Shown in pieces: positions 13,296 to 16,690 of a stretch of 16,690 nucleotides of DNA. Origin of the DNA: Candidatus Omnitrophota bacterium (GTDB taxonomy: Bacteria > Omnitrophota > Gorgyraeia > B26-G9); the NCBI GenBank assembly GCA_022013205.1, contig JAKLQT010000127.1, forward strand, positions 1 to 16,690, read 5' to 3'. The position numbers were made by a program, and so were the translations under genes. Position 1 is the stretch's first letter; each line of letters starts with the position of its first letter. The notes beneath the pieces were generated by a model. The model saw nothing but the letters and a program-made list of their open reading frames with translations. It ran no database searches and was not told the DNA's origin.

Positions 13296-13817
13296 TCATT
13301 TTTCAAGATACTTGTCTACAATTTCACTCTCAATTATTTCAGCCGATAAGCTGATCCTTATTCTGTATGTCTTATTTTTCATTACCCCTTCTATTTCATA
13401 AATTTTCTCAACGTCTTTTCCCTCAATAATTTTTGCTTTAATAACTTTTAATCCACTTACCTCTTTTCTTGCAGCAAGCAGAATATTACCAGGCACTCTG
13501 CTGATTGGAACCTCACTTTCTATTCCTTTTCCCGAATCACCCCCAAGGATATCTCCATTTGAATCAACCATTACCTCATACGCATTCTGTCCAACCGCTC
13601 CATCAAGCAGATAGACAATCTGACCGTCATCCTTTGTAATTATCTTTGCATCAAGAAGCCTGATGCCGGCAACTTCTTTTTTAGCCGCGTTAATCACCTT
13701 TTTAGGCACCTGTGAAAGAGGAAGCCCCTCTTGGATATCCTTTGCCCTACTGAGACCCGCCAGCGAAGGGATTAAGATAATTAAGGTTAAAAAGAGTATT
13801 GTTTTTTTTATCTTCAT
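13296..13817 (-). CDS. Exported protein with two PepSY-like repeats
   Basis: A 173-residue protein with a signal peptide (MKIKKT, hydrophobic 7-20, probable cleavage after SRA at 23-25). The mature part is a tandem duplication: residues 32-93 (LPLSQVPKKVINAAKKEVAG start) and 103-163 (VPISRVPGNILLAARKEVSG start). Each runs helix (IP..V..AA.KEV.G), 'AKII' strand, 'YE(I/V)' strand and a last strand with a turn, the layout of PepSY/beta-lactamase-inhibitor-like domains, which are found in periplasmic regulators. The start is settled by AGGAGGA (13821-13827) before the ATG at 13815-13817; the upstream in-frame GTG (13838) lies on the other side of that site and is rejected. It follows marC by 37 bases. 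The function is unknown; inhibition or sensing in the periplasm is a family-level guess. Confidence 0.82.
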   Translation of the reverse strand: MKIKKTILFLTLIILIPSLAGLSRAKDIQEGLPLSQVPKKVINAAKKEVAGIRLLDAKIITKDDGQIVYLLDGAVGQNAYEVMVDSNGDILGGDSGKGIESEVPISRVPGNILLAARKEVSGLKVIKAKIIEGKDVEKIYEIEGVMKNKTYRIRISLSAEIIESEIVDKYLEK

Positions 13818-13820
13818 TTT

Positions 13821-13827
13821 TCCTCCT
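13821..13827 (-). promoter_or_regulatory. Strong ribosome-binding site deciding the PepSY-like gene start
   Basis: The minus strand reads AGGAGGA three bases before the ATG at 13815-13817. This near-perfect Shine-Dalgarno makes the ATG the start instead of the in-frame GTG at 13838. Confidence 0.85.
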
Positions 13828-13854
13828 TTTTTTGACACTATCTGGTTTTAAGCG

Positions 13855-14457
13855 CTACTTGAAATACACAGATAATCCCTGCATTAACAAATGAATACCG
13901 ATTGCCGCAATAAAAAGGCACAGAATCTTTGATATAACCATGCAGACAACTTTACCTAAAATCATATAGATCTTATCAATAAACCTGAGCATCCCCCAGG
14001 CAAACGTAAATACAACGATTATTGATATTGCCGCGATAAAAAATCCATGCTCCGTAGAAATAACCAATACACACATCATTGCCCCGGGCCCGGCAAGTAT
14101 AGGACAGGCTATCGGAACCGCCCCGATATGATGCGCGTCCTGGCTTCTAGAGCTTAAAACACCTTTAACCAGCCCCCCGAAAACCAAATGGTCGATAGCA
14201 ATAATTAAAAGCAGTAATCCGCCCGCAGCTAACAGATCAGACATGTTGATCTGAAAAAAATTAGTAAGAATTTCCTTACCCGTGATAGCAAAAACAAAAA
14301 GTATGGAAAGCGACGTGATTATAGCGGTTCTAAAGGCATCCGCCCTTTGTTTGGGTGTGATGTTATTTGTAAGTTCAAGAAAGATGGGTAGGCTGCCTAT
14401 GGGATTTACAATAGCAAAAAGGATAAGGATTGATTTAAGAAGTACTGTCCATTCCAC
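13855..14457 (-). CDS. MarC family integral membrane protein
   Basis: A 200-residue, very hydrophobic protein with about six membrane segments (near 5-27, 43-63, 74-94, 115-135, 137-158 and 172-195), matching MarC/UPF0056 in length and pattern. The family signature NPIGSLPIFLELT (18-30) and its second-half counterpart VPIACPILAGPGAM (114-127) are present. MarC was once linked to multiple antibiotic resistance, but the family's real substrate is not established; transport of a small molecule is assumed. The start is GTG (14455-14457), six bases after GGAGG. It lies 59 bases after pheT and before the PepSY-like gene, so it may ride on the pheST transcript. Confidence 0.92.
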   Translation of the reverse strand: MEWTVLLKSILILFAIVNPIGSLPIFLELTNNITPKQRADAFRTAIITSLSILFVFAITGKEILTNFFQINMSDLLAAGGLLLLIIAIDHLVFGGLVKGVLSSRSQDAHHIGAVPIACPILAGPGAMMCVLVISTEHGFFIAAISIIVVFTFAWGMLRFIDKIYMILGKVVCMVISKILCLFIAAIGIHLLMQGLSVYFK

Positions 14458-14516
14458 ACTAAACCTCCATCATTTTTTGAAAAATAAAGCGTATGAAAAT
14501 CCGGCTTCTAAGTTAG

Positions 14517-16568
14517 CTATCTCAAGATAGCATTCAAACGAGTGAGCAATTCATTTTGTACTTTTGAATGAACCAAATTAACCTGTTCTTCGGTAAGTGT
14601 AGCATCAGGGCTTTGATACTCAATTGAAAATGCAAGGCTTTTAGAATCAGTCTGCACCTGATCTCCGGAGTAAACGTCAAAAAGCTCTATTTTTACAGCT
14701 AACGCTCCGGCGGTTTCTTTTATAATATCCATTGCCAGCCCAGCAGCCACATTCTTCTTGACCACCAGCGCTATATCTCTAACAACCGAGGGATATCTGG
14801 CAACCGGAGTAAAACAATACTCTTTTTTTCTGTTTAGGCAAAGCGCGGCGACATTTATCTGAGCAAAGAATATATCTTCTGAGATATCGAAATTTTTACA
14901 TACCTTTTTACTTATCTTACCTAGCTCAGCTATCACCTGCCCCTTAACCGTTATAACTGCTGATTGCTCTGAGGAAAAATAATCCAGTTTTTTATTTTCA
15001 AATTTATACTCACTAATACCAAAACTATCAAGCATGGACTCGATCACGCCCTTTAAGTCATAAAAAGTTACTCTTCTGGAATGGTCCTTCCAGTTTTGGT
15101 ATGCTGTTCCGGTTAGGGCAATAGACGCAAATTCCGTTTGAGAAAATTTATTTTTTACCCTTTCATAGATACTGTCTATTTCAAAAACTCTAATCTGTTT
15201 GATCCTCCGGTTTAAATTTGTATTGATCACCTTCAAAGTGGAAGGTAAAAGCGATGTGCGCAATGCCTCCTGTTCAGCGCTTAAAGGATTCATCACCAGC
15301 ACCCGGTTCCCTCCATCAAGCATCGCATCGTCCAGGCTGCGAGTGCTCAGGAGAGTAATTGTCACAATCTCATTTATTCCCTGGCCCAGAAGCAGCCGCC
15401 GCATTTTTGATTTTGTCATATAGATATCGGTGTAAGCTGAGTCAATACGCGCTTTGATCGGCGGCATAGACTCCTCGATTTTATCAAATCCTTCAATCCT
15501 TGCCAGCTCCTCTATTAAATCTTCCTCAAGAGCCACATCATCACGGAAACTTGGTACCGTAACACTTAAGCAATTCTTGCCTTTGCCCGGCTTAATGGTA
15601 AATCCCAAAGACTGAAGTATGGACTTTACTCTTGCGGCCGTTATCTTCATGCCTATGAGGCGTTCGAAATTTTCAGTTTTAAGCTGTATTATGCGTGTGC
15701 CGCCTCTGATGTAATTGACATCAAGAAAGGGCTCTTCGGTATTACCGCCGCAAATCTCCTTATAAAGATATGCCGCGCGGCAGGAGGCAAAAAGTACATT
15801 TTCACTATCCACCTTTCTTTCAAATCTATAGTTAGATTCTGTAGAGAGACCGAGTTTACGTGATGCTCTGCGTATAGTCACCGGGTCGAAATAAGCCGAT
15901 TCAAGTAAAATATTTTTCGTGCTGATTGATACCTCTGTCTCTATTCCGCCCATAATACCGGCAATAGCTACCGGCTTGACACTATCGGCAATAACAAGTA
16001 TCGATTCATCCAATTCTCTTTTTACGCCGTCAATGGTAATAATGGTTTCGCCCTTCTGGGCGCGGCGCACGATTATTCTATTGCCTTCAATTTTGTCAAA
16101 ATCAAAAGCATGCATAGGCTGGCCTGTTTCATAAAGGCAATAGTTAGTAATATCCGCCGCGTTGTTTATTGTTCTTGCGCCCAGCGACTCTATAGAGTTT
16201 TTCATCCACGGCTCGGATTCACTAATCTTCACATCCCTGATCAATCTTCCGATATAGCGCGAACAGGCTTTAACATCTTTTATCTGGATGGAAAACGGCT
16301 TTTTCATCGAAGCCTTTACTTTTAAAGGCAGCGCTTTAGGGATATTTATGTTTCTTATACCACTGACCGCCGCAACCTCCCGCGCGATCCCCAGCAAGCT
16401 CAACCAGTCAGGGCGGTTAGAAGTAATCTCAATATCAAATATTGTATCTGCTCCTGTTTTCTGGATATCGCCTACTTCCAAACCGGCACTGGTAAGCTTT
16501 TCCGCAAGCTTTTGCGGAGTAATTTTTACATCAACATATTTTTTAAGCCAAGATAAAGATATCTTCAT
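14517..16568 (-). CDS. pheT: Phenylalanine--tRNA ligase beta subunit, lacking the OB-fold (B2) domain
   Basis: The beta subunit of the (alpha-beta)2 phenylalanyl-tRNA synthetase, which charges tRNA-Phe and edits Tyr-tRNA-Phe. Domains seen: the B1 start SLSWLKKYVDV (4-14) and TSAGLEVG (26-33); then directly IEITSNRPDWLSLLGIAREV (46-65), the join to the B3/B4 editing region with ARTINNAADITNY (131-143) and GQPMHAFDFDK (149-159); B5 with PSFRDDVALEEDLIEELARI (339-358); the catalytic-like core; and the C-terminal FDX-ACB domain (about 589-682, RYPSVVRDIALVV). At 683 residues it is roughly 100 shorter than E. coli PheT because the tRNA-binding EMAP/OB domain normally between residues about 40 and 150 is missing. 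The ATG at 16566-16568 lies five bases after the pheS stop, with little Shine-Dalgarno, suggesting coupled translation. Confidence 0.96.
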   Translation of the reverse strand: MKISLSWLKKYVDVKITPQKLAEKLTSAGLEVGDIQKTGADTIFDIEITSNRPDWLSLLGIAREVAAVSGIRNINIPKALPLKVKASMKKPFSIQIKDVKACSRYIGRLIRDVKISESEPWMKNSIESLGARTINNAADITNYCLYETGQPMHAFDFDKIEGNRIIVRRAQKGETIITIDGVKRELDESILVIADSVKPVAIAGIMGGIETEVSISTKNILLESAYFDPVTIRRASRKLGLSTESNYRFERKVDSENVLFASCRAAYLYKEICGGNTEEPFLDVNYIRGGTRIIQLKTENFERLIGMKITAARVKSILQSLGFTIKPGKGKNCLSVTVPSFRDDVALEEDLIEELARIEGFDKIEESMPPIKARIDSAYTDIYMTKSKMRRLLLGQGINEIVTITLLSTRSLDDAMLDGGNRVLVMNPLSAEQEALRTSLLPSTLKVINTNLNRRIKQIRVFEIDSIYERVKNKFSQTEFASIALTGTAYQNWKDHSRRVTFYDLKGVIESMLDSFGISEYKFENKKLDYFSSEQSAVITVKGQVIAELGKISKKVCKNFDISEDIFFAQINVAALCLNRKKEYCFTPVARYPSVVRDIALVVKKNVAAGLAMDIIKETAGALAVKIELFDVYSGDQVQTDSKSLAFSIEYQSPDATLTEEQVNLVHSKVQNELLTRLNAILR

Positions 16569-16573
16569 TTTTT

Positions 16574-16690
16574 TCAGCTGAATTGTTTTATGAAACGCAT
16601 GTCATTTTCAAAAAACAGGCGAATATCGTCGATTCCGTATTTAAGCATGGCAATTCGCTCAACCCCCATGCCGAAAGCAAAGCCGGAATA
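16574..16690 (-). CDS. pheS: Phenylalanine--tRNA ligase alpha subunit, C-terminal end (partial)
   Basis: The last 38 codons of pheS are visible; the rest lies beyond the right edge. They encode GFAFGMGVERIAMLKYGIDD followed by IRLFFENDMRFIKQF and a TGA stop at 16574-16576. The GFGxGxxR-type class II motif 3 (arginine in GMGVERIAML) and the LFFENDxRFxxQF tail are diagnostic of the catalytic alpha subunit. The standard pheS-pheT order is kept, with a five-base gap. Confidence 0.96.
   Translation of the reverse strand, partial: YSGFAFGMGVERIAMLKYGIDDIRLFFENDMRFIKQFS

Noticed and set aside
13818..13838. Upstream GTG start for the PepSY-like gene
   Set aside because: The codons between the GTG and ATG form the Shine-Dalgarno itself, so translation should start at the ATG at 13817.
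1..16690. CRISPR array, prophage, defence system or insertion sequence
   Set aside because: No evenly spaced direct repeats, phage structural genes, nuclease/toxin modules or transposase reading frames were found; the only repeat is the REP-like pair.

Overview
The window looks like part of a Gram-negative, LPS-making bacterium of the Omnitrophota (OP3) or a relative in the PVC neighbourhood. The evidence is the 5' end of a 16S rRNA with a planctomycete/OP3-like start (GGCGGCGTGGATTAGGCATG), moderate-to-low GC, long A/T tracts, and a block of lipid A and core-oligosaccharide genes. The phylum call is inference from the 16S start plus gene content and was not tested by a search. Every supported gene, including the rRNA, lies on the minus strand, so transcription runs from high to low coordinates.

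In transcription order: (1) The end of pheS, then pheT (phenylalanyl-tRNA synthetase; the beta chain lacks the usual tRNA-binding OB domain), a MarC-family membrane protein, a small exported protein with two PepSY-like repeats, and a small exported protein with a lipocalin-like GTW start. (2) A gap at about 12.50-12.67 kb that folds like 6S RNA, with its own promoter and a T-run just before rarA. (3) rarA, then lpxK overlapping its stop (ATGA), then a gene that fuses a lipid A acyltransferase (LpxL type) to an ELM1-family (mitochondrial-fission-ELM1-like) GT-B domain. (4) A gene fusing a GT4 glycosyltransferase to a GT9 heptosyltransferase-like domain, followed by a pair of REP-like palindromes. 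(5) A GT4 glycosyltransferase, a membrane-anchored polysaccharide deacetylase and a GT9 heptosyltransferase, joined by ATGA overlaps, then a DUF3108 lipoprotein, a stand-alone heptose-7-phosphate kinase and fabZ. (6) A strong ribosomal promoter region (UP element, two sigma70-type promoters, small palindromes, boxA) leading into 16S rRNA, which leaves the window.

Functionally, positions 430-11,135 are an outer-membrane glycolipid cluster. FabZ supplies acyl-chain elongation, LpxK phosphorylates the lipid A precursor, the LpxL-type domain adds a secondary acyl chain, the kinase contributes to ADP-heptose, and the GT9/GT4 enzymes extend the core with possible deacetylation of the glycan. The most unusual points are the two domain fusions (LpxL-ELM1 and GT4-GT9), the likely 6S RNA before rarA, an altered DDGFQ motif in LpxK, the shortened PheT and the layered palindromes in the rrn promoter region.
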